64,000 nucleotides of DNA from Plotosus lineatus (GCA_024760905.1 CM045729.1:422501-486500), one strand, 5' to 3'. Positions 11,398 through 22,129 are shown, counted from the stretch's first letter. The notes: a model not told the origin generated them from the letters alone. A program made the numbers and translations.

Positions 11398-12315
11398 CTG
11401 TATTTTTCTGGGCCATAGGGTTCACCGGATTATAAGGTGCAATATCAATAAATGAACATTGAATGGCCAGTTTTCATACATAAGGTACACCGGATTATAA
11501 GGCACATTAAGCGAAACAAAAGTCAGATAAGTCGAACTTAATTCAACTTTCACAATAACTCTCAACTTTGTTCAGTTATAATAATATAAAATATAAAATA
11601 ATCCACTTCACAATAACTCTCATCATTGTTCTGTTATAATAATATAACATATTAAATAATACACTTCACAATAACTCTTAACATTGTTCAGTAGCAATAA
11701 TAATATAAAATACAAAATAATACACTTCACAATAACTCAACATTGTTCAGTTATAATAATATAAAATAATACGCTTCACAATAACTCTCAACATCGTTCA
11801 GTTATAATAATATAAAATACAAAATAATTGACTTCACAGTAACTCAACATTGTTCAGTTATAATAATATACAACAATAAACTCATTTTTTCAGTTCATTC
11901 CTCTTCCACAAATCCATCATATTCTTCATCTTCAGTGTCCGAGTTTAACAGTTGTGTGAGTTGGACACAAAGCCCGGATCCCTCTAAATTACGATGTATT
12001 GACACCAATATCTAGCGCTTAGAGTTCATTGGTTAACTCACTGGGAATGATGGCAAGCTCTGAATTAGTTTGCTTCACCTGGGTTTTGATGGTATCAGTG
12101 AGATGGGCGCACATGGAGTTGCAGATCAGTAGAAACTGAGATGAGGTGGAGAAATTCTTCCTGTGACGGAAACTTCTTTCAGCCACTCACGTATTACTCA
12201 GCGATGGTACCACTGAGATGGAGTCGTGCGGCTTCATTCACACATAAGGCGCACCATCAATTTTTTTTTGGAAATGAAAGTATTTTAAGTGCACCTTATG
12301 GTCTGAAAAATACGG
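11398..12315. mobile_element. Non-autonomous TA-target DNA transposon
   Basis: Left end CTGTATTTTTCTGGGCCATA after a TA. The right end, read on the opposite strand, is CCGTATTTTTCAGACCATAA, giving ~20-bp imperfect terminal inverted repeats. No transposase is present. The interior carries a tandem minisatellite (11549-11890). Superfamily uncertain (mariner/pogo-like from the TA target). Confidence 0.7.
11549..11890. repeat. Minisatellite, ~49-61 bp unit, 6 copies
   Basis: Six tandem units, each beginning CACAATAACTC (CACAGTAACTC in the last), then a variant of AACATTGTTCAGTTATAATA and an A/T-rich spacer. Unit lengths vary by small indels. It lies inside the DNA transposon 11398-12315. Confidence 0.9.
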
Positions 12316-12341
12316 TCAATAAAAACTTTGCCGTTGACCTG

Positions 12342-12342
<1 letters not shown>

Positions 12343-12411
<69 letters not shown>
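12343..12411. repeat. (TG)n microsatellite at exon 6 acceptor
   Basis: About 34 TG units, ending about ten bases before exon 6. Confidence 0.97.
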
Positions 12412-12414
<3 letters not shown>

Positions 12415-12421
12415 ATAACAG

Positions 12422-12539
12422 TTACACTGAGCTTCTGAGAGCTAAACACATCCCCAGTGGAGAAAGCAGGCAGAAGTGTTCTGATCTCCTTACAGTATTT
12501 GATGCATCCAGGAAAGAATGGCAACTGGGAAAGACTAAG
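12422..12539 (+). CDS. myo10: myo10 exon 6 (converter)
   Basis: 39 codons ending WQLGKTK. The converter motif EWQLGKTKVFL is completed by exon 7 (VFL). The middle (residues AKHIPSGESRQK) diverges from the mammalian MYO10 pattern, which supports a paralogue or a fast-evolving fish gene. The acceptor TTTATAACAG follows a 68-base (TG)n tract. The donor is AAG|GTATAC, phase 0. Confidence 0.92.
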
Positions 12540-13104
12540 GTATACCATACATACACAAACACCACAGTAATTCACCTTTTAAGTGAGAAGATTTTTAACC
12601 ATTTTCCTGGTGAGGAGGAAAAAAGGTTGAAGGAGGTGATGGGTGAGGGAGGAGATATACAGATGTTCCCTACCATACGAATGACTTGGGTTCTGGAGGG
12701 TCGTTCGTTAGCTGAATTTGTTCGCAAGTTGTTACTGGCCGTTCTTTGATGACAATGACAATGACAATGACAATACTTTATTGCCCGAGGAGGGAATTTG
12801 TCTTGCACGTACACAGGCTCCATAAACATACATACATAACATATTACAACATGAAGACATAATACATATATAACATTAAATATTAAATATTAAATATTAA
12901 ATATCTTAAGGTAAATCTTTAGATATGTTAGATATAGATACTGTATAGATTTTATTCAATTTCTATTTTTACAGTACTTTTTTTCAATTTCCTCATCACT
13001 TCTGTAGTAACAATAAAAAAATACGTGAAACACTTCAAACAATAATTATGTTTTAGTCAACAATTTTATTAATACAGTGAAAAGGTTTTTAGTACATAAT
13101 AATA
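12540..13104. other. Intron segment with LINE-like 3' tail
   Basis: GACAAT is repeated about four times at 12749-12774, followed by ACTTTATTGCCCGAGGAGGG, which resembles the 3' tail of fish LINEs (minus orientation). ATTAAATATTAAAT repeats occur near 12880. Otherwise unassigned. Confidence 0.45.
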
Positions 13105-14103
13105 ATCTTCTTTTCCTTTCGGCTGTTCCCTTCAGGGGTCCCCACAGCAAATGGTCTGCCTCCATATCACCCTATCCTCTGCATCTACTACTCTTAATCC
13201 AACCACCTTCATGTCTTCCTTCACCACATCCATAAATCTTCTCTTTGGTCTTCCTATAGGCCATCTGCCTGGTAGTTCCAACCTCAGCATCCCACTACGA
13301 ATATACTCACTATCCCTCCTCTGTACATGTCCAAACCATCTCAATCTAGCCTCTCTGGCTTTGTCCATAAAATCTCTTACATGTGCTGTCCCTCTGATGT
13401 ACTCATTCCTAATCCTATCCAGCCTTGTTACTCCCAAAGAGAACCTCAACATTTTCATCTCTGCTACCTCCAGCTCTGCCGACTGTCTTTTCCCCAGTGC
13501 CACTGTTTCTAAACCATACGACATCGCTGGCCTCAACACTGTCTTGTACGGTTTTCATTCTTGCCGATAACTTCCTAAGTACTTAAAATCCTCCACCTTA
13601 TTTCTGCTCCCTGTAACCTCACCGTTCCTCTTGGGTACTTGTCGTTCACACACATGTATTCTGTCTTACTGATTCTAACCTTCATTCCTCTCCTTTTCCA
13701 GGGCATACCTCCACCTCTCCAGATTTTCCTGCACTCGTTCTCTGCTTTCACTACAGATCACAATGTCATCTGCAAACATCATAGTCTATGGGGAATCTTG
13801 CCTCACCTCGTCTGTCAGTTTGTCCATCACTATAGCAAACAAGGAGGGGCTCAGAGCTGACCCTTGATGCAGTCCCACCTCCACTTTGAACTCTTCTGTC
13901 ACACTGACAGCACACCTCACCACTGTGTTACATCTGTCATACATGTCCTGCACCACTCTAACATACTTCTCTGCCACTCCAGACTTCCTCATGCAATAAC
14001 ACAGTTCCTCTCTCGGCACCCTGTAATATGCTTTCTCCAGATCCACAAAGGCACAATACAGCTCCCTCTGGCCTTCTCTGTACTTCTCTATTAACATCCT
14101 CAA
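13105..14103 (-). mobile_element. RTE copy D, 3' part
   Basis: Minus orientation. The 3' end is at 13110 (CTTCTTTTCCTTTCGGCTG). ORFs at 13539-13132 (RWFGHVQRRDSEYIR region) and 14103-13786 (RT with [11 protein letters not shown] and LHQGSALSPSLF). The FADDIV region between them is interrupted. Truncated at about 14103, where a Tigger-like fragment begins. Confidence 0.88.
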
Positions 14104-14795
14104 GGCACTACTTCTCTATTAGCATCCACAAAGGAATATGCCGTTACCACTGATTTTCGAGCCAAATGCTCAGGAGTTTCACCATCTCTTCCATAAGTTT
14201 CCCTCTCTTCTTGCTGATGATGGTGGACTGCATCACCACTGCACTCGCTAATGCAGTCCTTTTGCTTATAAATGGTACCGATTGTGGAACGATTCAAGTG
14301 GTATGCGCGTGCCACATTCACCATCTCACCGGAATCAAGTCTCTTTATTATAGCCACCTTCGTTTCAAATGAGATAGCTTGCCGCTTTTTCACATTTCTA
14401 CTTTCACTGGAAGATTTCCGTTTTCGCCAACCACATTGGATTACGGATGCATGAAAAAAAAATTTAGATAAAACACAAGAAAGGTCGGAACACCGCTACA
14501 GATTCAATTTGAACACTTTGCTAACAAATGGTGAAGTGTGGGCACATCTGAGTGATGTAGTACTGTACACAGAATCAGCACGCATAATACATGTAATAGG
14601 CACGCAGCCCTGTTCGTATCTGCGGATGTTTGTAAAACGAATGTTCGTAAATGGAGGAGCGTCTGTTCATGACAAACATGAGGTCTCCCTGTGACATTGA
14701 GGCAATCAGCTATCCACTGTTGAACGGACCTGGGTGAGCATGTAGAGTGGGGAAGAGACAGCATCCCAACATCACAATTTACCAATTTACTAGTA
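14104..14795 (-). pseudogene. Tigger/pogo-like transposase fragment
   Basis: ORF 14393-14100 (minus) starts MKKRQAISFETKVAIIKRLD and continues into NVARAYHLNRSTIGTIYK. This is the N-terminal psq-type helix-turn-helix of Tigger/CENP-B-like transposases. It loses similarity after about 60 residues and has no DDE domain. 14395-14670 contains further decayed element sequence (GTTCGTAAATGGAGGAGCGT), similar to MITE ends elsewhere in the window. Confidence 0.7.
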
Positions 14796-16350
14796 CTAGT
14801 CCTTCTCAAAAAATTAGCATATTGTGATAAAGTTCATTATTTTCTGTAATGTACTGATAAACATTAGACTTTCATATATTTTAGATTCATTACGCACAAC
14901 TGAAGTAGTTCAAGCCTTTTATTGTTTTAATATTGATAATTTTAGCAAAAAAGTAAAGAAAAACCAAAAATCCCTATCTCAAAAAATTAGCATATTTCAT
15001 CTAACCAATAAAAAAAGTGTTTTTAATACAAAAAAGTCAACCTTCAAATAATTATGTTCAGTTATGAACTCAATACTTGGTCGGGAATCCTTTTGCAGAA
15101 ATGACTGCTTCAATGTGGCGTGGCATGGAGGCAATCAGCCTGTGGCACTGCTGAGGTGTTATGGAGGCCCAGGATGTTTCGATAGCGGCCTTAATCTCAT
15201 CCACAGTGTTGGGTCTGGTGTCTCTCAACTTTCTCTTCACAATATCCCACAGATTCTCTATGGGCTTCAGGTCAGGAGAGTTGGCAGGCCAATTGAGCAC
15301 ATTAATACCATGGTCAGTAAACCATTTAGCAGTGGTTTTGGCCCTGTGAGCAGGTGCCAGGTCGTGCTGAAAAATGAAATCTTCATCTCCATAAAGCTTT
15401 TCAGCAGATGGATTCATGAAGTGCTCCAAAATCTCCTGATAGGTAGCTCCATTGACCCTGCCCTTGATAAAACACAGTGGACCAACACCAGCAGCTGACA
15501 TGGCACCCCAGACCATCACTGACTGTGGCTACTTGACACTGGACTTCAGGCATTTTGGCATTTCCTTCTCCCCAGTCTTCCTCCAGACTCTGGCACCTTA
15601 ATTTCCGAATAACATGCAAAATTTGCTTTCATCCGAAAAAAGTACTTTGGACCCCTGAGCAACAGTCCAGTGCTGCTTCTCTGTAGCCCAGGTCAGCCAC
15701 TTCTGCCGCTGTTTCTGGTTCAAAAGTGGCTTGACCTGGGGAATGCGGCACCTGTAGCCCAGTCCACTGCTTCCACAGGTCCCCAAAGGTCTGGAATCGG
15801 CCCTTCTCAACAATCTTCCTCAGGGTCCGGTCACCTCTTCTGGTTGTGCAGCGTTTTCTGCCACACGTTTTCCTTCCCACAGACATCCCATTGAGGTGCC
15901 TTGATACAGCACTCTGGGAACAGCCTATTCGCTCAGAAATTTCTTTCTGTGTTTTACCCTCTTGCTTGAGAGTGTCATTGATGTCCTTCTGGACAGCAGT
16001 CAGGTCGGCAGTCTTACCCATGATTGTGGTTTTGAGTAATGAACCAGGCTGGGAGTTTTTAAAAGCCTCAGGAATCTTTTGCAGGTGTTTAGAGTTAATT
16101 GGTTGATTCAGATGATTCGGTTAATAGCTCGTTTAGACTACCTGAACATGATATGCTAATTTTTTGAGATAAGAATTTTGGGTTTTCATGAGCTGTATGC
16201 CAAAATCATCAGTATGAAAACAATAAAAGACCTGAAATATTTCAGTTGGGGTGCAATGAATCTAAAATATATGAAAGTTTAATTTTTATCAGTTCATTAC
16301 AGAAAATAATGAACTTGATCACAATATGCTAATTTTTTGAGAAGAAATAG
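14796..16350 (-). mobile_element. Tc1-like transposon #1
   Basis: Bounded by TA at 14794-14795 and 16351-16352. Terminal inverted repeats begin CTAGTCCTTCTCAAAAAATT on the left and CTATTTCTTCTCAAAAAATT on the right (opposite strand). The copy TATCTCAAAAAATTAGCATA at ~14979 and its partner at ~16155 are internal repeats. It carries a broken transposase on the minus strand. Immediately right of the TA the sequence is RTE copy E. Confidence 0.93.
15070..16021 (-). pseudogene. Tc1-like transposase, frameshifted
   Basis: Read on the minus strand: start MGKTADLTAVQKDINDTLKQ and the helix-turn-helix (ISERIGCSQSAVSRHLNG) at 16021-15629; a middle part with FSDESKF (first catalytic Asp); then 15519-15070 with FQHDLAPAH (second Asp) and PIENLW (Glu). 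The second Asp and the Glu are 34 residues apart, as in DD34E Tc1 transposases. At least two frameshifts lie between about 15600 and 15820, so it is inactive. Confidence 0.93.
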
Positions 16351-16352
16351 TA

Positions 16353-17012
16353 CATGTGTGTGAATGACAAGGACCCAAGAGGAACGGTGAGGTTACAGGG
16401 AGCAGAGATAAAGAAGTTTTTTAAGTACTTAGGCTCAAAAATACAGAGCAATGGAGAGTGTGTAAAAGAGGTGAAGTGTGTGCAGGCAGGTTGGAATGGT
16501 TGGAGAAAAGTGTCTGGTGTGAAGTGTGATAGGAAGGTATCGGCAACAACGAAAGCAAAAGTGTACAAGACAGTGTTGAGGCCAGCGATGTTGTATGGTT
16601 TAGAAACGGTGGCACTGGGGAACAGACAGGAGGCAGAGCTGAAGGTAGCAGAGATGAAAATGTTGAGGTTCATTTTGGGAGTAATGAGGATGGATAGGAT
16701 CAGGACTGAGCACATCAGAGGGACAGCACATGTAAGACGTTTTGGAGACAAAGTCAGAGAGGCTAGATTGAGATGGTTTGGACATGTACAGAGGAGGGCT
16801 AGTGAGTATATTGGTAGTAGGATGCTGAAGTTGGAACTACCAGGCAGAAGGCCTAGAGGAAGACCAAAGAGACGATTTATGGACATGGTGAAGGAGGACA
16901 TGAAGGCAGTTGGTGTAAGAAGAAGAATATGATAAGAAGAAGATGCAGAGGACAGGGTGAGATGGAGGCAGATGATTCACTGTGAAGGGAACCGCCGAAA
17001 GGAAAAGAAGAG
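16353..17012 (+). mobile_element. RTE copy E, 3' part
   Basis: ORF 16354-16932 (192 codons) begins at YMCVNDKDPRG and runs through FKYLGS and RWFGHVQRRASEYIGS. The 3' end is GAAAGGAAAAGAAGAGAG. Its 5' edge coincides with the right TA of Tc1 #1, as if the transposon removed or replaced the upstream part. Confidence 0.88.
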
Positions 17013-17478
17013 AGCGCCTAGACTCCATCTGGCTAGTTGCTCACTGGTGCTGTAAAAAGGTTATGAGGGAGGCTAAGAAAAATGTCAAATGTCATAAGCA
17101 GTTCTGAAGTCATCTACATACACAATGTTCAGGGAGTGCTAATATTATGGATGATTGGCATATATTGATTTGTAATATCGATATAGAGGGGAAAACACAC
17201 TCTGTACTCGGACACAACAATAGTAGCCTGATGATGGTGTTTATATTAATGCATCACAAAACACATGATGTAGTGAGAAGGAAAGGGTTAAAAAAGAGCA
17301 GGCCTTTCCTTTATCACTCGTCATGCCAACTGCATTTGAAACTGAGAGAGAGAGGGCGTGTCCTTGTTTCTGGCCATCAGCCAGTCGATTTGGTAATGCA
17401 GGAAGTCAGCCTGCACAATGGAAGTTTAGCTTCTTTTTTTACACTGTCTCTACCCCCACACCCCACCTCCACCCAAAG
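17013..17478. other. Intron segment, nothing recognised
   Basis: No exon, repeat family or RNA gene is recognised. The last ~70 bases are C-rich and serve as the exon 7 pyrimidine tract. Confidence 0.5.
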
Positions 17479-17585
17479 GTCTTTCTGAAGGAAGTGTTGG
17501 AGCACAAGCTGGAGCGAGAACGTGATGCGGTGCGGAGAGCAGCAGGAATGTTGATTCGAGCTCACATACTGAGCTATGTAGCAAG
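17479..17585 (+). CDS. myo10: myo10 exon 7 (end of motor, lever arm, IQ1 start)
   Basis: Begins VFLKEVLEHKLERERD, the end of the converter and start of the lever-arm helix, and runs into the first IQ motif (IRAHILSYVAR), the expected calmodulin-binding position. The acceptor has a good C-rich tract. The donor AG|GTCAGTG runs straight into a (GT)n repeat. Ends in phase 2. Confidence 0.9.
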
Positions 17586-17587
17586 GT

Positions 17588-17590
<3 letters not shown>

Positions 17591-17631
<41 letters not shown>
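17591..17631. repeat. (GT)n microsatellite after exon 7 donor
   Basis: About 20 GT units starting five bases inside the intron. Confidence 0.95.
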
Positions 17632-17636
<5 letters not shown>

Positions 17637-18661
17637 CTATTTTTTAACGATGTGTGGATGGTATTATTGAAAAATACTAACAGTACATCCATTCATGGGT
17701 TTAAAAAAATCAATTGATTATAAACAGTTGTGTTTTTAGTACAGATGTGCTGAAGACACTTTTTCTGCTGTTTTTCAGGATCCACTTTCACCTCTCTCAG
17801 TAATTTCAGGAATCATTTTGAAATTGTCTGACACATAAACTGTCTTCAGTATTCAGTCAGTAGTTTTTAGGTGATAACTGTATGCATTACGATGCTTTGT
17901 GTTTTAGTATATTTTATTAACCAAAATTTAAAACTCACATAAAAATAGTTATAAGTGTTGTGGTATTATACAGAAACGTTTAATTTCCAGAGACATGTTT
18001 AGAATCTTCCCTTGCCCACGACCCAAATTAGGATTAAGTGGTTCAGAAAATAAATGAATGCAGTGAGGATTTAATACTGAAATTATACACACCTGCATTC
18101 AGACATAACTTCAAAAGTGTTGAGGTCTAAAGTGATGAGTGTTACGCCGAGCTCACATGTAAACAATCACGGGCAGATGTACACGCAAATTTTAGCTTGA
18201 GGGTAATTTAATATATTTTAAGAGGTAGTCATTGGTGTACTCTGACCTTGCCCAGAGTGGGCTGGGATGGCCGCCAGCCTCCCCACGACTCGAATTAGCA
18301 TTAAGCGGTTCAGAAAATGAATGAAAGTATGAATGAGCTTTGGAAGCAATTCGGTTGTTTATGCTTGTTTTTGAATGGCTCAAGCAACATATTTTTGCAC
18401 GTCATGTGAAATCTCTTTTCACAAAGAATGACCCGCGAAATGATACATAAGTCACTCAGATCCGACCCTTTTATAAAGCAGTGGCTGGATGGAGTGCTGT
18501 GCGCTTCTAATTCCACTTTTGACTTTCCACAGTGATTTATTATTTACTTTTCTTGGAATAATAGTTAAACTCAGATTTCCCACATAATTACCTCAGATAT
18601 AAAACAGGATTTTCCTCATCAGCACAAGTCAGAAACCTGATCGAGTCTGTTACACACATCT
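17632..18661. other. Intron segment with SINE tails
   Basis: 3' tails of the tRNA-derived SINE family occur on the + strand at about 17985-18060 (AATTAGGATTAAGTGGTTCA then AATGAATG) and 18235-18330 (GGGCTGGGATGGCCGCCAGC, then AATGAATG). Otherwise unassigned. Confidence 0.55.
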
Positions 18662-20290
18662 TATCATCATCTTCCGCTTATTCCGGGGTTGGGTCGCAGG
18701 GGCAGCAGCCTAAGCAATGAGGTTCAGACGTCCCTCGCCCCACCCACTTGCTCCAGCTCTTCCAGGGGGATACCGATGCATTCCCAGACAAGCTGAGAGA
18801 CATAGTCCATCCAGCATGCTCCAGGTCGACCCCGTGGTCTCTTCCAAGTTGGATATGGTGGATTCAAACCCTCACCAGAACCGAATTTGACCTTGTTGTT
18901 CCCAATACGGACCAAACCCTGGCTCCGGTGATACAGCGATTGAATGGCCCATAGCAATGGGTTTGGAACGTCGTATTCCCGGAGCACACCCCACGGGATA
19001 GCCCGAAGGACATGGTCGAAAGCCTTCTCCAAATCCACAAAACACATGTGGAAAAGTTTGGCAAACTCCCATGGCCCCTCCAAGATCCTGTGGAGCATAT
19101 AGAGTTGGTCAAGAGTGCCATGGCCTGGACGAAAAACACATTGATCCTCCTGAATCTGAGGTTTAACTATCGGTCGGATCCTCCTCCCCAGTTCCCCTGC
19201 ATAGACTTTCCTGGGTAGGCTGAGGAGTGTGATTCCACCATAATTGGAACACACACCCTCTGGTCCCCATTTTTAAAAAGGGGGTCTAACACCCCAGTTT
19301 GCCAGTCCAGAGGTACGGCCCCCGATGAACATGCAATGTTGCAGAGGCATGTCAACCAAGACAGTCCTACAACATCCAGAGCCCTGAAATATTCAGGGCG
19401 GATCTCCTCTACCCCCAGAGCCTGACAACCGAGGAGCTTTTTGACTACTTCAGTGGCCTTCGCTCCAGTCATGGGCAGACCCCCTCCCAGACCACCAGGG
19501 TTTTCCTCCTCCATGGAGGGCATATTGGTGAGATGGATGAGGTCCTCAAAGTATTCCTTCCACCTTCCAATGACATCCCCAGTCAAGGTGAGCAGCTCCC
19601 CACTTCCACTGTAAACAGTATTTGTGGAGCACTGCTTCCCCCTCCTGAGGCATCGGATGGTGATCGAAAACCTTTTTGAGGCCAACTGATAATCATTCTC
19701 CAGGCCCTCACTGAACTCCTCCGATGCTCGAGATGTTGCATCGACAACAGCTTCGGCTGTAGCACATGTTGCCTGCCAGTATCTGTTTCCTCAGTCCTAC
19801 AGGCCAATAAGGTATAATACAGTAAACCTATCAGGTCAGGCCTCCTTTTTCAACTAGACGGCTTCCTTCACTGCAGGTGTCCACCCGTGGGTTCGGGGTT
19901 ACTGCCACGACAAGCACTAACGACCTTCTGGCCACAGCTATCGGCTGCCGCCTCAGCAATGGAGGCACGAAACATGGCCTATTCGGATTCCATGTTACCT
20001 GTTTTAGCTCTGCCGGAGGTAGGAGCTAAAGGCCTCTGACAGGAGATTCCGCCAAACGTTCCCAGGAGATATTAACTACACGCTTGAGCCTGCCAAGTCT
20101 GGAGGGTGGCCTCCCCCTCTAACTCGTGACCAGAACATGCAGCCACAAGTCCGGTGGCACGACTACAAAGTCAATCATCGAACTGCAACCTAGGGTGTCC
20201 TGGTGCCAAGTGCACTTGTGGACACCCTTATGTTTGAACCTGGTGTTCGTGATGGACAAACTGTGACGAGCACAGAAGTTCAACAACGAA
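18662..20290 (-). mobile_element. Rex3-type LINE fragment #1
   Basis: Minus orientation. The 3' end (CTTCCGCTTATTCCGG) is at 18672. Translated pieces: endonuclease end near 20120-20355 (FKHKGVHKCTWHQDTLG, IDFVVVPPDL), RT segments (NYGGITLLSLPRKVYA, CFVDLEKAFDHV, GVLREYDVPNPLLWAIQSLY) at 19254-18860, then directly the C-terminal GRPGACWMDYVSQLVWECIG. The FADD catalytic block is missing, so there is an internal deletion near 18845. This protein pattern and the 3' end fit fish Rex3 of the RTE clade. Confidence 0.85.
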
Positions 20291-20395
20291 ACACCATTAT
20301 GAAAGTCAGAAATGGTTATTTTACATGAACCTCCACCACAGACAGTGAGAGACACGGCTGGCCTTTGATAACCCAGTTAGCTGTTTATATATCAG
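20291..20395 (-). repeat. tRNA-derived SINE fragment
   Basis: Contains TTTTACATGAACCTCCACCA, AGTGAGAGACACGGCTGGCC and GATAACCCAGTTAGCTG, the middle of the SINE family listed at 618-900. It is about 110 bases upstream of exon 8. Confidence 0.7.
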
Positions 20396-20505
20396 CATTT
20401 AAAATGACATTAAATCCACTGATCCAGTGAGGTCAAGCAGATGTTTTCATGACTTAACATCAACACATAGTGATTATAATCCAAAGTTTCTTTTATTTTT
20501 TTCAG

Positions 20506-20991
20506 AAAGCATTACAGGAGGATTCGCAGCAGCACCATCACCATTCAGAAGAACTACCGAGCTCACTTCTGGAGGAAGGTGTACCTGCGTATGCGCTCAG
20601 CTGTCATCATTCTGCAGAAATACCGCCGAGGACAGGTTGCACGGAGACTACATCAACAGCTGTGGGAGGAGAGAAAGAGGAAGGAGGAGAGGATGATGAA
20701 GGAAGAAGAGGTAAGGAAAATAAGAGAAGAGGAGGAGAAAAGAAAACAGAAGGAGGAAGAGGAAAAGAAAGAGGAAGAGCAGAGAATGCTGGATGAGCAG
20801 AAGAGAAGAGAAGAAGGGGAGAGATGGATGAAAGAAAAACATGGACTAGAACTTTTACAAAAAAAGCAGGAAGGGGAAGAACTCTGTAGGAAAAAAGAGC
20901 AAGAAAGATTTCAGAAAGAGCAAAAAGACCACAGAAACAATCAGAACACAGAGGATATACCATCATCGTCATCATCATCATCATACAGAAG
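20506..20991 (+). CDS. myo10: myo10 exon 8 (IQ2, IQ3 and charged helix)
   Basis: 161 codons. Residues 1-45 complete IQ1 and give two more IQ motifs (TITIQKNYRAHFWRK and VIILQKYRRGQVARR), so the three IQ motifs of MYO10 are present. From about residue 50 to 145 the sequence is almost entirely E, K and R, as in the stable single alpha-helix/weak coiled coil that lengthens the MYO10 lever. It ends in a run of seven serines. The acceptor TTATTTTTTTCAG is canonical. Phase 2 at both ends. Confidence 0.93.
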
Positions 20992-21014
20992 GTACTCAAA
21001 AGCATTTCTCTTCA

Positions 21015-21360
21015 TTCATTCCATTCTCTGATCAGTGTCACTGGTAGGGTGGAGCCTATGTCATCTAACTTTGAGCTGAAGGCAGGGTACACCCTAAACA
21101 GGTCTGCCAGTCCATCACAGGGCCAAAACGCACACACAACCATTCACACTCACATCTAGGGGCAATTTGGAACAGCTAGTTAACCAAATGTCCATATGTT
21201 TTAACTGGGGAAGGAACTAGCCTACCTTGATGAAACTCATGGAAACATGGGGAGAACACGCACACAGAGACAGCTTCACTAAGCCTGGAACTTCAACCCA
21301 GGACCTCGTGAAGCCCTGTGAAGTGGATGTGAGAACCACTACATTACGATGGCGCCTAAG
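21015..21360 (-). repeat. tRNA-derived SINE-like repeat, minus orientation
   Basis: Minus-strand landmarks: GCAGGGTACACCCTAAACAG, CCATTCACACTCACA, GGGGAGAACACGCACACAGA, a box-B-like GGAACTTCAACCCAGG and ACCACTACATTACGATGGCG. Same type as 22130-22535 and 54460-54790. 21400-21680 is pyrimidine-rich and otherwise unassigned. Confidence 0.6.
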
Positions 21361-21697
21361 CTTTTCCAGCATTCTCAAAACATATCCAAAGTCTTAAAAC
21401 CCTCAGAAATCTCTTCCAAAGTAAACCCTTTTATCCAATAAATATCTTCAACACCTCAGTTTCCCTGAACCTTCACAAAGTTTATTCAAAGGTCCATGAA
21501 CTTTTCAAATCACCCTGTAATGTAACAACTCTTCAGTTTTCCTATTTTTTTTTAAGAAGTCTGCACCCCCCCCCAATCATTTCGATTTCAGTACATCTCC
21601 TCAACTTTCATCTTTTATAACATTCCCACACATTTACACACATTACCTTAACCTTCCAACAGCAAAGTCTTCAAAAGCTCACACATCCTCAACCAAA

Positions 21698-21702
<5 letters not shown>

Positions 21703-21770
<68 letters not shown>
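21703..21770. repeat. (TA)n microsatellite at RTE 5' junction
   Basis: About 34 TA units between the left TSD, which ends TACTA, and the RTE sequence TATATTGGT. Confidence 0.95.
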
Positions 21771-21772
<2 letters not shown>

Positions 21773-21975
21773 TATTGGTAATAGGATGCTGAGGCTGGAA
21801 CTACCAGGCAAAAGGCCTAGAGGAAGACCAAGGAGACGATTCATGGATGTGGTGAAAGAGGACATGAAGGTCGTTGGTGTAAGAGAAGAAGATGCAAAGG
21901 ATAGGGTGAGATGGAGGCAGATGATTCGCTGTGGCGACCCCTGAAGGGAAAAGCCGAAAGGAAAAGAAGAAGAAG
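21703..21975 (+). mobile_element. RTE copy F, 5'-truncated insertion with TSD
   Basis: The last ~200 bases of the RTE (TTGGTAATAGGATGCTGAGG to AAAAGAAGAAG) preceded by a (TA)n tract. The 18-base duplication ATCCTCAACCAAATACTA occurs at 21685-21702 and 21976-21993, so the insertion includes the (TA)n tract. This copy shows target-primed insertion with severe 5' truncation. Confidence 0.92.
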
Positions 21976-22129
21976 ATCCTCAACCAAATACTAACATACC
22001 AAATACAAACATCAGTCCATCCAGCCCAGTCTAGAAGTTCCCAAACATTTTAAGGCATTCTTAAATATTTCTCTTCCTTCTAAATGTTCTTCTACTTCCA
22101 AATATCTTGACAAATAACTTTTAAAAGTG

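Noticed and set aside
11549..11890. Regular repeats considered as a CRISPR array
   Set aside because: Units are contiguous and similar along their whole length with no unique spacers, in a eukaryotic intron: a minisatellite.
14100..14393. Candidate domesticated CENP-B/jerky-like host gene
   Set aside because: Only the N-terminal helix-turn-helix remains, with early loss of similarity and transposon debris around it.
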